Assembly: GCA_963732845.1 (NCBI GenBank)
Contig: CAVTBE010000016.1
Span: 1-64,000, forward strand
From: CAVSRC01 sp963732845
GTDB taxonomy: Bacteria > Pseudomonadota > Alphaproteobacteria > Rhizobiales > Kaistiaceae
Direction: 5' to 3'
DNA length: 64,000 bases
Positions 24,264 to 32,967 of the stretch are shown piece by piece. The position numbers and the translations under genes were made by a program. The number at the start of each line of letters is the position of its first letter. The first letter of the stretch is position 1. A model generated the notes under the pieces. The model saw only the letters and a program-made list of their open reading frames with translations. It was not told where the DNA came from and ran no database searches.

Positions 24264-24493
24264 CTCTTTCCCGGTTTTTCGAGCTCGCCCCCGATTCCCG
24301 CCGAATGTACAATGCGGCAGGCCTCGTCCAGCCGGTCGCTCGCGACCAGCATGCGGCGCGGCAGCACACCCAGCGAGCCCTCGATGACGCTCATGTTCTG
24401 GTCGACGACGAGAAACTCGATGCCGGCATCGCGCATCAGCGCCTCGACGTAAGAAATCAGAACCAAGTCATTGCTTTTCAACAGTTCTTCCAT
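24260..24493 (-). CDS. DUF2007 protein
   Basis: A 77-aa protein of the DUF2007 family (predicted signal-transducing domain), beginning MEELLKSNDLVLISYVEALM, then DAGIEFLVVDQNMS and the RRMLV segment. The fold resembles ACT/PII-like small domains; function is unknown. It overlaps the next gene by ATGA, so the pair is coupled, and it is divergent from the polyprenyl synthase with 143 bases between starts. Confidence 0.82.
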   Translation of the reverse strand: MEELLKSNDLVLISYVEALMRDAGIEFLVVDQNMSVIEGSLGVLPRRMLVASDRLDEACRIVHSAGIGGELEKPGKR

Positions 24494-24636
24494 CTCAGCC
24501 CGCAGCTCTCCGGCGCCCTTCGGCGATTGCGGCCACGTTAGGCGTTCGGCCGGCGGGGTACAATCGCCGCAGTGGCCTTGTTCCGGTAACGCCCCTTCCC
24601 TAATCTGCCCCCCAAGACCAATTGCGGAGTATCCGG

Positions 24637-25656
24637 GTGGGTGTCGTCATCGCCCTCGATGAGGGCAAGAACAGGCCGAATGCGAGCATCGAGCCCCTGG
24701 TGCGGCTGACGCACCAGGCGATGTCTGCAGTCAATGAGATCATTCTGTCGCGCGCCGGGTCCCGGGTCGAGCTGATCCCCGAGATCGCGCGCCACCTGAT
24801 CGATTCGGGGGGAAAACGCCTGCGCCCGATGCTGACGGTGGCGGCCGCCGAGATGTGCGGGCATGGCGGCGAGGGACGGGTGAAGCTGGCGGCGGCGGTG
24901 GAATTCATGCACACGGCGACGCTGCTCCATGACGACGTCGTCGACGAGAGCGACATGCGGCGCGGCAAGGCCGCCGCCCGGCTGGTGTGGGGCAACCAGG
25001 CCTCCGTCCTGGTCGGCGACTATCTGCTCGGCCAGGCGTTCAAGATGATGGTCGAGGTCGGCTCGCTCGACGCCCTCGAGATTCTCGCCAATGCGGCGGC
25101 GATCATCGCCGAGGGCGAGGTCATGCAGCTCGACGCCGCCCAGAACACCGCGACAACCGAGGACGAATACCTTGCCGTGATCCAGGCCAAGACGGCGGCG
25201 CTGTTCTCGGCCGCGGCGGAAGTCGGCCCGGTGCTCGGCAACCGGTCGCGCAGCGAACGCGCCGCCTTCCGCTCCTACGGCACCAATCTCGGCCTTGCCT
25301 TCCAGCTCGTCGACGATGCGCTCGACTATGGCGGCAGCTCCCAGCAGCTGGGAAAACGGACCGGCGACGATTTCCGCGAGGGCAAGATCACCCTGCCGGT
25401 GGTGCTCTCCTACCGGCGCGGAACCGACGCCGACCGCGCCTTCTGGAAGCGGGTGCTGGAGGATGGCGCCATCGCCGACGGCGATCTGGAACAGGCGATT
25501 GCAATGATGCGCAGCCAGAACGCGATCCGCGACACGATCGAGCGAGCCCAGCATTTCGGCGCCGTCGCCCGTGACGCGCTGGCGCCTTTTCCGGATTCGC
25601 CCCACAAATCCGCCCTTATCGAGGCGGTAGACTTCTGCATCGGCCGGGTCAATTAG
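24637..25656 (+). CDS. ispB: polyprenyl (octaprenyl-type) diphosphate synthase
   Basis: A 339-aa trans-prenyl transferase that elongates farnesyl diphosphate with isopentenyl diphosphate for the ubiquinone side chain. The first aspartate-rich motif is in LLHDDVVDESDMRRG and the second in FQLVDDALDYGG; GGKRLRPML and the GKITLPVVL segment are also conserved. The GTG at 24637 is preferred because GGAG lies seven bases upstream and homologues begin near GVVIALDEGK; a TTG five codons earlier is open. Chain length cannot be read reliably from sequence, and ubiquinone-10 lineages use a similar decaprenyl enzyme. Confidence 0.9.
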   Translation: MGVVIALDEGKNRPNASIEPLVRLTHQAMSAVNEIILSRAGSRVELIPEIARHLIDSGGKRLRPMLTVAAAEMCGHGGEGRVKLAAAVEFMHTATLLHDDVVDESDMRRGKAAARLVWGNQASVLVGDYLLGQAFKMMVEVGSLDALEILANAAAIIAEGEVMQLDAAQNTATTEDEYLAVIQAKTAALFSAAAEVGPVLGNRSRSERAAFRSYGTNLGLAFQLVDDALDYGGSSQQLGKRTGDDFREGKITLPVVLSYRRGTDADRAFWKRVLEDGAIADGDLEQAIAMMRSQNAIRDTIERAQHFGAVARDALAPFPDSPHKSALIEAVDFCIGRVN

Positions 25657-25750
25657 CCCCGGCGGGAGCCCGTAACTTGCGGCGGCGGCGCGAAACCGTC
25701 ATCGTGTCGCCATACGCTAAGCCTGTGATTTTGCACGATTCGCGAGGGTC

Positions 25751-27685
25751 ATGATCTTGCCGAACCGCCTCAGCATTGGCCTCGCTGCCCTGGCCAGCCT
25801 GTTCGCCTGGAGCACGGCGGCATCCGCCAATACGTCGGCCAATATGCCGCCGACGCTGGCCGGCAGCTTTCTGGCCGCGCGCAGCGCCGACGTGGCCAAG
25901 GACATCGGCGCCGCCGCCAACTTCTACAGCGATGCGCTCGCCGACGACCCGCTGAACCCGACGCTGCTTGAGCGCACCGTCATCCTGCACACCGCCAACG
26001 GCAATATCGACCTGGCGTTCGATCCGGCCAAACGGCTGATCGTGGCCGACAGCGGCAACCCGATCGCCCGCCTGGTCCTGGCGATGCGCTCGCTCAAGCA
26101 GAACGACTACGCCGCCGTGCCGGTCGGGCTGGCCAACGTCGCCAAGGCGCCGCTGGCCTCGCTCACCATCGGACTGGTCGACGGCTGGATCGATTTCGGC
26201 CTCGGCAAGGTCGACGAGGGGCTGGCGACGATCGATGCGCTCAATGGCCCGAGCTGGTACGGCATCTTCAAGGACTACCACCGCGCGCTGATCCTCGACG
26301 CGGCCGGGCGGACGGACGAGGCGGTCAAGGCGATCACCAAGGCCTACAACACCGACGGCTCGGCGCTGAGGATCGTGGAAGGCTATGCGCGCATCATGGC
26401 GCGCGCCGGCCAGCGCGATGCCGCCGTCAAGGCGCTCACCGATTTCGCCAACGCATCGGCGTTGCACCCGGCGGTGCAGGAACTGCTCGACGACATCCGC
26501 ACCGGCAAGGCGATTTCACCGGTCGCGCGCACGGTCGAGCAGGGCGCGGCGGAGGCGCTCTACGGGCTGGGTTCGGCCATCGGCACCGACGGCGGGCCGG
26601 AACTGCCGGTCGCTTATCTGCAGCTGGCGCTCTATCTGGACCCGTCGCTCTATCTCGCCGACATGGCGATCGGCGACGTCATGCAGTCGGCGTCGCGCTG
26701 CGACGAGGCGATCATCGCCTACGAGCGCGTGCCCGAGACGATGGCGCTGCGCCGCAACGCCGACCTGCAGATCGCCGCCTGCCTGCAGGATCTCGACAAG
26801 CCCGAGAAGGCGGTGCGCTATGTCGAACGCGTGCTCAACGCCGCGCCGGACGACATCCAGGCGGCCGTCATGCTCGGCGACATCTACCGGGCGATCGACA
26901 AGTTCAGCGAAGCCGCCGACGCCTACAGCCACGCCATCGCGGCGATCAAGACGGAAGACGCCGAGGACTGGCGCATCTACTACTACCGCGGCATCGCGCT
27001 GGAGCGCAGCAAGCAGTGGGCGCGGGCGGAAGCCGACTTCAATCACGCGCTGAAGCTCAGCCCCGGCCAGGCCTCGGTGCTCAACTATCTCGGCTATTCG
27101 TGGGTGGACATGGGCGTCAACCTCGACAAGGCGATGGCGATGATCAAGCAGGCGGTCGATGCCCGACCGAATGACGGCTACATCGTCGACAGCCTCGGCT
27201 GGGCCTATTACCGGCTGCACCGCTACAAGGACGCGGTGGCGACGCTGGAGCGCGCCATCGAGCTGAGGCCCGAGGATTCGACCATCAACGACCACCTCGG
27301 CGATGCCTACTGGCAGATCGGCCGCAAGCTGGAAGCCACCTTCCAGTGGGCGCACGCACGCGACATGAACCCGGAGAAGGACCAGCTGCCGCTGATCCTC
27401 GAAAAGCTGAAACACGGGCTGAAAACCGCCGCCGACGGCACCGCCAGCAAGGCCGGTGCGGTGAGCACGCCGGATGCGGTGGTGCCGGCGCCCAACGAGC
27501 GGGGCGCGCTGCCGCAATCGATCACGGTGGGCAAGGGCGAGAGCCTGTGGGACATCGCCGCCCGGGTCTACGGCAATGCCGAGCTCTACCAGCGCATCTA
27601 CCAGGCCAATCGCGACCGCATCCGCGATCCCAACCGCATCTTTCCGGGCATGACGCTCAGCCTGCCGGCCGCGGAATCAAACTGA
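25751..27685 (+). CDS. TPR-repeat protein with signal peptide and C-terminal LysM domain
   Basis: A 644-aa protein. Residues 1-26 form a cleavable signal peptide (LSIGLAALASLFAWSTAASA). About ten tetratricopeptide-like repeats follow (35-560), clearest near DLQIAACLQDL, YYYRGIALERSKQWARAEAD and DSLGWAYYRLHRYKDAVATL. An Ala-rich linker leads to a LysM domain at about 592-640 (SITVGKGESLWDIAARVYG to FPGMTLSLP). TPR proteins of this type sit upstream of ispE in many alphaproteobacteria, but the LysM tail is an addition that would anchor the scaffold to peptidoglycan in the periplasm. Function unknown. Confidence 0.85.
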   Translation: MILPNRLSIGLAALASLFAWSTAASANTSANMPPTLAGSFLAARSADVAKDIGAAANFYSDALADDPLNPTLLERTVILHTANGNIDLAFDPAKRLIVADSGNPIARLVLAMRSLKQNDYAAVPVGLANVAKAPLASLTIGLVDGWIDFGLGKVDEGLATIDALNGPSWYGIFKDYHRALILDAAGRTDEAVKAITKAYNTDGSALRIVEGYARIMARAGQRDAAVKALTDFANASALHPAVQELLDDIRTGKAISPVARTVEQGAAEALYGLGSAIGTDGGPELPVAYLQLALYLDPSLYLADMAIGDVMQSASRCDEAIIAYERVPETMALRRNADLQIAACLQDLDKPEKAVRYVERVLNAAPDDIQAAVMLGDIYRAIDKFSEAADAYSHAIAAIKTEDAEDWRIYYYRGIALERSKQWARAEADFNHALKLSPGQASVLNYLGYSWVDMGVNLDKAMAMIKQAVDARPNDGYIVDSLGWAYYRLHRYKDAVATLERAIELRPEDSTINDHLGDAYWQIGRKLEATFQWAHARDMNPEKDQLPLILEKLKHGLKTAADGTASKAGAVSTPDAVVPAPNERGALPQSITVGKGESLWDIAARVYGNAELYQRIYQANRDRIRDPNRIFPGMTLSLPAAESN

Positions 27686-27707
27686 ACGCGACGCCCGGCG
27701 GCCACCC

Positions 27708-28643
27708 ATGGACCAGCTCGCAAAAGCCATCGAGGAGGCAACGGGAGCGGGCAGTTCCGAACTCGCGCTGGCCAAAATCAATCTGGCGCTGCATGTCGGC
27801 GCGGAACGTGCCGACGGCTACCACGAGCTGGAAAGCCTGGTGGTGTTCGCCGACATTGCCGACGTGGTGACGGTGCGGCCGTCGGTCGACGGCGCCGCGA
27901 AAGCGACGCTCAGCCTGTCCGGTCCCTATGCCGACGTTCTGAAGGAGGCGGCGGCGCCCGCGGCCAATCTTGCCGTGCGCGCCGCGGAAGCGATCGCGGC
28001 GGCTGCCCCGCGGAAGCGCGCCACGCCGGTGCATCTCGATCTCACCAAGCGGATTCCTGTCGCGGCCGGGCTCGGCGGCGGCTCGGCCGATGCCGCCGCG
28101 ACGCTGAGGCTGCTCGACCGTGTCTGGAATCTGAAACTGAAGCCCGAGACGCTCGCCAAGATCGGCGTGGCGCTCGGCGCCGACGTGCCGATGTGCCTGG
28201 TGTCGCGACCGCTCGTCGCGCGCGGCATCGGCGACGTGGTGACGCCGGTCGGCGGCATCCCGCCCCTGTCGGTGGTGCTCGCCCATCCCGGCCCCGGCGT
28301 GCAGGTGCCGACGGGCGCGGTCTTTGCCGGCCTCGGCAAGGAGCAGCGCTCGGGGCTCCCGCCCCTGCCGGCGACGTTCAGGTCGGCGCTTGAACTGGTG
28401 TTCTGGCTGAGACAGACGCGCAACGACCTCATCGACCCGGCGCGCGTGGTCGTGCGCAAGGCGGTGGCGGCAGCCAAGCTGCTGTCCGCCGACCCGGATT
28501 GCCTGTTCGCGCGCATGTCGGGCTCGGGCGCCGCCGCCTTCGGCATCTTCGTCAAGCCGTCCGCGGCCGAACGCGCCGCCGAGCGCATCAAGGCGGCCAA
28601 GCCCGACTGGTGGGTGACGGCGGCAACGACCGGGGGATCGTAG
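27708..28643 (+). CDS. ispE: 4-diphosphocytidyl-2-C-methyl-D-erythritol kinase
   Basis: A 311-aa GHMP kinase of the MEP isoprenoid pathway, phosphorylating CDP-methylerythritol. Segments LALAKINLALHVGAERADGY, the ATP-binding VAAGLGGGSADAAATLRLL (about 119-137) and the C-terminal RMSGSGAAAFGIF are diagnostic. It begins 22 bases after the TPR gene and precedes moaB by 11 bases, so the three are probably cotranscribed. ispH lies 32 kb away, giving a second MEP gene in the window. Confidence 0.95.
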   Translation: MDQLAKAIEEATGAGSSELALAKINLALHVGAERADGYHELESLVVFADIADVVTVRPSVDGAAKATLSLSGPYADVLKEAAAPAANLAVRAAEAIAAAAPRKRATPVHLDLTKRIPVAAGLGGGSADAAATLRLLDRVWNLKLKPETLAKIGVALGADVPMCLVSRPLVARGIGDVVTPVGGIPPLSVVLAHPGPGVQVPTGAVFAGLGKEQRSGLPPLPATFRSALELVFWLRQTRNDLIDPARVVVRKAVAAAKLLSADPDCLFARMSGSGAAAFGIFVKPSAAERAAERIKAAKPDWWVTAATTGGS

Positions 28644-28654
28644 GCGGAGGACAC

Positions 28655-29215
28655 ATGGCCGACCAGGTCGACAAGCCGTTCATTGCCGTCAGCTTCGCGG
28701 TGCTGACCGTCTCGGACAGCCGCACGCTGGAAGACGACCGCTCGGGAACAACGCTGGCCGAGCGCATCGCGGCGGCCGGGCACCGGCTCGCCGACCGCAA
28801 AATCGTCAAGGACGATGTGCGCAAGATTCGCAGTGTCCTGCGCAAGTGGATCGCCGACCCGGCCATCGATGCGGTCATCACCACCGGCGGCACCGGCTTT
28901 ACCGGCCGCGACGTGACGCCGGAGGCGGTCGAGCCGCTGTTCGACAAGCGCATGGACGGCTTCTCGGCCGTCTTCCATCGCCTGAGCTACGACAAGATCG
29001 GAACCTCGACGATCCAGTCACGGGCGACGGCGGGGCTTGCCAACGGCACCTTCGTCTTCTGCCTGCCGGGATCGCCCGGCGCCTGTCGCGACGCCTGGGA
29101 CGGCATCCTCGTCAAGCAGTTCGACTATCGCCAGCCACCGTGCAACTTCGTCGAGATCATGCCGCGCCTCGACGAGCATCTGAAACGCGCGACGCTTCGG
29201 AAGCCGCGGACGTAG
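28655..29215 (+). CDS. moaB: molybdopterin biosynthesis protein MoaB/MogA family
   Basis: A 186-aa MoaB-type protein, which adenylylates molybdopterin or serves as a related cofactor step. The family stretch TTGGTGFTGRDVTPEA and the LPGSPGACRDAWD segment are intact. The ATG at 28655 has GGCGGAGG upstream; longer upstream frame is ispE in another frame. Its last 59 bases overlap the convergent glycosyltransferase gene, which is more than usual for such a pair. Confidence 0.92.
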   Translation: MADQVDKPFIAVSFAVLTVSDSRTLEDDRSGTTLAERIAAAGHRLADRKIVKDDVRKIRSVLRKWIADPAIDAVITTGGTGFTGRDVTPEAVEPLFDKRMDGFSAVFHRLSYDKIGTSTIQSRATAGLANGTFVFCLPGSPGACRDAWDGILVKQFDYRQPPCNFVEIMPRLDEHLKRATLRKPRT

Positions 29216-29672
29216 CGCGCGACTGCTCCGCCAGCCAGGCGGATTTTGCCACCAGGCGCGCGGTGCTGCCGCCGCGGATCATGCTCAAGAGCCAGGCCAA
29301 CGGGCCGGACGGCAGCCGCCCGCCGCGGAAGATCGCCGAGCGCTTCTGTGCCTGACCGCCGACCAGCGTGCGGTCGATGAAGGCCATCGCGTCGGATTGC
29401 CACTCCGGCTGAAAGATGTGCGACGCCGGCGTGAAAAGCAGCCAGTCGCCGCGCGCCTGCTCGACCGCCGAGCGGGTGGCATCGGCCTCTCCGGCGGCCT
29501 CGATGATCGTGCAGCCGGCGGCGTCGGCCACATCGCGGGTGGCGTCGTCGGAGCCCCGATCGATGACGATGACGTCGCGGATCAGCCCTTCCGTGGCTGC
29601 CGGCACAAGCGCGGCAAGCGCATGGGCCAGGCTGATCTCCTCGTTCAGCGTCTCGATGATCGCGGTGATCAT
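29157..29672 (-). CDS. small family 2 glycosyltransferase-like protein
   Basis: A 171-aa protein with a truncated GT2 fold: MITAIIETLNEEISLAHALA, then DVIVIDRGSDDATRDVADAA, an acidic-rich nucleotide-binding region, and GDWLLFTPASHIF in place of the usual DxD. Its length is half that of typical GT2 enzymes. The DxD-like element is not clear, so activity is uncertain. The ATG at 29672 is the natural start (strand motif at residue 3). The last 19 codons overlap moaB tail-to-tail. Confidence 0.7.
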   Translation of the reverse strand: MITAIIETLNEEISLAHALAALVPAATEGLIRDVIVIDRGSDDATRDVADAAGCTIIEAAGEADATRSAVEQARGDWLLFTPASHIFQPEWQSDAMAFIDRTLVGGQAQKRSAIFRGGRLPSGPLAWLLSMIRGGSTARLVAKSAWLAEQSRATSAASEASRVSDARRGAA

Positions 29673-29743
29673 AGGCCGTACATACGGCACACGGTCGGCT
29701 TGTGACGACTGGAAATTTCGCCGGCGCGTCATATTTGAAGAAT

Positions 29744-29758
29744 GTTCTTGATTTGTTC
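29744..29758 (+). promoter_or_regulatory. LexA (SOS) box upstream of the radical SAM gene
   Basis: GTTCTTGATTTGTTC matches the alphaproteobacterial SOS operator GTTC-N7-GTTC exactly and lies 25 bases upstream of the ATG at 29784 in AT-rich DNA. The placement suits repression of initiation. Confidence 0.65.
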
Positions 29759-29783
29759 CAGTCTGCGCACTAGGAATATTTTC

Positions 29784-30932
29784 ATGGAACGACGCCCGAC
29801 CCGATTCGCCGAAGACAGCCGCCGGCCCACCGACGATTTCGTCGGCGTCGGCATCGATCCGACCCGCCGCCGCGGGCGCGGCGCCGAGAGCAACCGCTCG
29901 GGCCGTTTCGAGCCCACCACCCGCGAGGCGGTCGACGACGGCTGGGCGTCGATCGAGGCGCTGCCGCCGCTGAAGACGGAAGTGCAGGAAGAGGCGGCGC
30001 GCCAGATCATCACCCGCAACACATCGCCCGACATCTCCTTCGACCGTTCGATCAATCCCTATCGCGGCTGCGAGCACGGCTGCGCCTACTGCTTCGCGCG
30101 GCCGACGCACGCCTATATGGGCCTGTCGCCGGGGCTCGACTTCGAGACGCGGCTGTTCGCCAAGCCGAATGCGGCGCGGCTTCTGGAAAAGGAACTGGCC
30201 AGGCCGGGCTATCAGGTGCGCACCATGGCGATCGGCACCAATACCGATCCCTATCAGCCGATCGAGCGCCGCTACCGCATCATGCGCGAGATCCTGGAGG
30301 TGCTCGACCGGGTGAGCCATCCGGTCGGCATCGTCACCAAGTCGGCGCTGGTCACGCGCGACATCGACATCCTGGCGCGCATGGCGACACGCGGCCTGGT
30401 CAAGGTGGCGCTGTCGGTGACCACCCTCGACCGCAAGCTGGCGCGCGCCATGGAGCCGCGCGCGGCGACGCCGGAACGGCGGCTCGATGCGTTGCGCCTG
30501 CTGTCGTCGGCCGGCGTGCCGACGACGGTGATGGTGGCGCCGGTGATTCCGGCGCTCAACGAGAGCGAGATCGAGCGCATCCTGGAAGCCGCGGCCGCGG
30601 CCGGCGCGCGCGAGGCGGGCTATGTGCTGCTCCGCCTGCCGCTGGAGGTGCGCGACATCTTCAAGGAGTTTCTCGAGCGCGACTATCCCGACCGGGCCAA
30701 GCACGTGCTGTCGGTGATCCGCTCCATGCGCGGCGGCAAGGACTACGATTCGGAATGGGGCAAGCGCATGCGCGGCGACGGCCCCTATGCCTGGCAGATC
30801 GGCCGGCGCTTCGAGATGGCGGCGCGGCGGCTTGGTATCAACCGCGAGAAGTTGAGGCTGAGGACCGACCTGTTCACCGCGCCCGGCGCCGAGCGGCAGC
30901 TCGACCTCTTCGGCGGCCAGAAGGCCGCGTAG
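29784..30932 (+). CDS. PA0069-family radical SAM protein (SplB-like)
   Basis: A 382-aa radical SAM enzyme with the CxxxCxxC cluster motif in GCEHGCAYCFARPTH (about residues 95-109), preceded by DISFDRSINPYRG, typical of the PA0069/Rv2578c group. The group is related to spore photoproduct lyase, but the substrate is unknown. The radical-SAM barrel spans about 90-300. The ATG at 29784 is preferred over a start at 29742 that falls inside the LexA-like site. A damage-inducible repair role is inferred from that site. Confidence 0.88.
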   Translation: MERRPTRFAEDSRRPTDDFVGVGIDPTRRRGRGAESNRSGRFEPTTREAVDDGWASIEALPPLKTEVQEEAARQIITRNTSPDISFDRSINPYRGCEHGCAYCFARPTHAYMGLSPGLDFETRLFAKPNAARLLEKELARPGYQVRTMAIGTNTDPYQPIERRYRIMREILEVLDRVSHPVGIVTKSALVTRDIDILARMATRGLVKVALSVTTLDRKLARAMEPRAATPERRLDALRLLSSAGVPTTVMVAPVIPALNESEIERILEAAAAAGAREAGYVLLRLPLEVRDIFKEFLERDYPDRAKHVLSVIRSMRGGKDYDSEWGKRMRGDGPYAWQIGRRFEMAARRLGINREKLRLRTDLFTAPGAERQLDLFGGQKAA

Positions 30933-31008
30933 TAGAAGGCCGTCTTTACGGCCGGCGCTCCTGAAAGCGTCGCTTGCCTGGGCGGGCTGCCGGCGGCAGG
31001 CTCCGCCA

Positions 31009-31665
31009 ATGCTGCAGAAGGCAACCGATTCGCCTGAAGCGCCGGAGGCGCCCACCGACCGTTACGAGCGGCGGGCGCGGCGGCGCGGGTGCCAGCTGGT
31101 CGCCGGCGTCGACGAGGCCGGGCGCGGCCCGCTGGCCGGGCCGGTGGTCGTCGCCGCGGTCGCCTTTGCCGACCGGCGCTATCCGGACGGGCTCAACGAT
31201 TCGAAGAAGCTGACGCCTGCCCAGCGCGAGCGCCTCTATGACGCGATCCTCGACCGGGCGGCGGTGTCGATCGCCATCGCCAGCCGGGCGCGCATCGACC
31301 GCATGAACATCCTCCGGGCCTCGCTGTGGGCGATGAGCCGGGCGGTCGCCGGCCTGCCCGAGAGGCCCGATCACGTTCTGGTCGACGGCAACATGCAGCC
31401 GCCGGGGCTTGCCTGCGCCTGCGAGACGGTGATCGGCGGCGACCGTCTCAGCGTGTCGATCGCCGCCGCGTCGATCGTCGCCAAGGTGACGCGCGACCGG
31501 CTGATGACCGCCATCGGGCGCGCTTTTCCCGATTACGGCTTCGAGCGGCACATGGGCTATTCGACGCCGGCCCATTTCGCCGCGCTGAAGGCATACGGCC
31601 CCTGCCCGCACCACCGGCAAAGCTTCGCGCCGGTGCGCGAGCAGCAACTCGCCCTGGATCTTTAG
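31009..31665 (+). CDS. rnhB: ribonuclease HII
   Basis: A 218-aa RNase HII that cuts RNA-DNA hybrids, including single ribonucleotides in DNA. The catalytic pair is in LVAGVDEAGRGPLAGPV (D35, E36), with further acidic residues at HVLVDGN and the SVSIAAASIVAKVTRDR segment. The first 27 residues are a charged lead. It follows the radical SAM gene by 76 bases on the same strand. rnhA is also present near 63 kb, so both RNase H types are encoded here. Confidence 0.95.
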   Translation: MLQKATDSPEAPEAPTDRYERRARRRGCQLVAGVDEAGRGPLAGPVVVAAVAFADRRYPDGLNDSKKLTPAQRERLYDAILDRAAVSIAIASRARIDRMNILRASLWAMSRAVAGLPERPDHVLVDGNMQPPGLACACETVIGGDRLSVSIAAASIVAKVTRDRLMTAIGRAFPDYGFERHMGYSTPAHFAALKAYGPCPHHRQSFAPVREQQLALDL

Positions 31666-31696
31666 CTGGATCACAGCGGCGCGGCCTCATGGGCGG

Positions 31697-31785
31697 CCTC
31701 ATGGTGAGGTGCGCGCGTGAGCCGCGCCTCGAACCATGGGGCCCATCCTTCTAGGCCCGCCTTTGGCGGGCTCCTCAGGATGAGG
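31697..31785. repeat. dispersed intergenic repeat with two hairpins (Hyphomicrobiales type)
   Basis: Two adjacent palindromes: CATGGT...ACCATG (31700-31738) with an internal GCGCG/CGCGC stem, and CATCCT...AGGATG (31744-31782) enclosing GCCCGCC-TTT-GGCGGGC. This arrangement, with CTCAGGATGAGG at the edge, is a familiar intergenic repeat in this order. It lies between rnhB and the convergent ATP synthase operon. Confidence 0.65.
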
Positions 31786-31790
31786 CCTCG

Positions 31791-31821
31791 AAAACGACAA
31801 GGGCCGCCTTTCGGCGGCCCT
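31791..31821 (-). terminator. intrinsic terminator of the F0 ATP synthase operon
   Basis: On the minus strand GGGCCGCC-GAAA-GGCGGCCC is followed by a T-rich stretch (TTGTCGTTTT), 29 bases after the atpF stop. Confidence 0.7.
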
Positions 31822-31849
31822 GAGCAATTCCTGGAAAGACGCGGCAGGC

Positions 31850-32332
31850 TCAGTTGAGCTTGGTGCGGACTTCGCCGATCGCCTTGTCGATGAGCGCGGC
31901 GCCGCCCTCGCCCCTGGCGCGGACGCTGAGGAGCTTCTCGGCGGCGGCAATCGCCACGTCGGCGGACAGCGCCCGCACTTCCTGCAGGGCCTGAACCTCG
32001 GCCTGGGCGATCTTCTGCTCGGCCAGCCGGGTGCGGCCGGCAACGTATTCTTCCATGCGGTTCTTGGCCTCGACCGCCAGCGCCTCGGCCTCGCGCTTGG
32101 CCTGGTCGATGATCTCCTCGGTCTCGACCTCGGCCTCGCGTGCCCGGCGCTGATAGTCGGCGAGCAGCGCCTGGGCCTCCTCGCGCAGCCGGCGCGCCTG
32201 GTCGAGCTCGTTGCGGATCGACGCGGCACGCCTGTCGAGCGTGGCGGCGATCTGCCCGGGGACCTTCAGGTAGACGATGATGCCAATGAAGATGATGAGC
32301 GAGACGAGTGCCCAAAACGGTGCGTCGAACAT
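31850..32332 (-). CDS. atpF: F0F1 ATP synthase subunit b
   Basis: A 160-aa b subunit with one N-terminal membrane helix (about residues 6-22, FWALVSLIIFIGIIVYL) and a long charged coiled coil that forms the peripheral stalk. It is the last gene of the F0 operon, 12 bases after the b' gene. Having both b and b' is normal for alphaproteobacteria. The F1 genes are not in the window, as is usual where F0 and F1 operons are separate. Confidence 0.94.
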   Translation of the reverse strand: MFDAPFWALVSLIIFIGIIVYLKVPGQIAATLDRRAASIRNELDQARRLREEAQALLADYQRRAREAEVETEEIIDQAKREAEALAVEAKNRMEEYVAGRTRLAEQKIAQAEVQALQEVRALSADVAIAAAEKLLSVRARGEGGAALIDKAIGEVRTKLN

Positions 32333-32344
32333 CTTTTGAGCCCC

Positions 32345-32932
32345 CTACTTCGCCATCGATCGCTGAACGGCCTCGTCGACCTCGGCGCGGCCGACCTCGG
32401 CACCGGTCAGCGAGGCGACGATCGCCTCGGTCGCGTCGCCGGCGATGGCGCCGACGTCGGAGAGCGCCTTGGCCTTGATCTCGCCGATGCGCGCCTCGGC
32501 GGCGGCCAGCTGCTGGTTGAGAGCGCCCTCGGCTTCGGCGCGATGCGCGTCGGAGGCCGCCTTGGCTTCCTCGCGGGCGGTCTCGGCGATGGTGAAGGCC
32601 TTGGCGCGGGCATTGGCCAGCGCTTTCTGGTAGGCCGTCTCGGCGTCTTCCGACTCCTGCTTCAACCGCTCGGCCATGTCGAGATCGCTGGCGATGCGGT
32701 CGCGACGATCCTCGAGAATGCCGCCGATGCGCGGCAGGGCGACCTTCGCCATCAGGTAGTAGAGGAGGGCGAAGGTGATCGCGAGCCACAGGAGCTGCGA
32801 GGGAAACGTCGAGGAATCGAACGGCGGAAACGACTTTTGCTCGCCCGGCGGCGGCGCCGCGGTGCCGGCGGTGGTCGCCGGTGTCGGCTGCGTTGCCTGG
32901 GCCAGCGTCATCGGCTGCTGGGGTGCGGCCAT
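32345..32932 (-). CDS. F0F1 ATP synthase subunit b'
   Basis: A 195-aa b'-type stalk subunit. An Ala/Pro/Gln-rich lead of about 45 residues precedes the membrane helix (LLWLAITFALLYYLMAKVAL, about 49-68), then an Ala/Glu coiled coil. The segment PRIGGILEDRRDRI is typical of b' proteins. It pairs with the downstream b subunit as a heterodimer stator. Confidence 0.93.
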   Translation of the reverse strand: MAAPQQPMTLAQATQPTPATTAGTAAPPPGEQKSFPPFDSSTFPSQLLWLAITFALLYYLMAKVALPRIGGILEDRRDRIASDLDMAERLKQESEDAETAYQKALANARAKAFTIAETAREEAKAASDAHRAEAEGALNQQLAAAEARIGEIKAKALSDVGAIAGDATEAIVASLTGAEVGRAEVDEAVQRSMAK

Positions 32933-32967
32933 TACCTATCCCCGACCTTTGGTTTCTTGCCGGCGGC

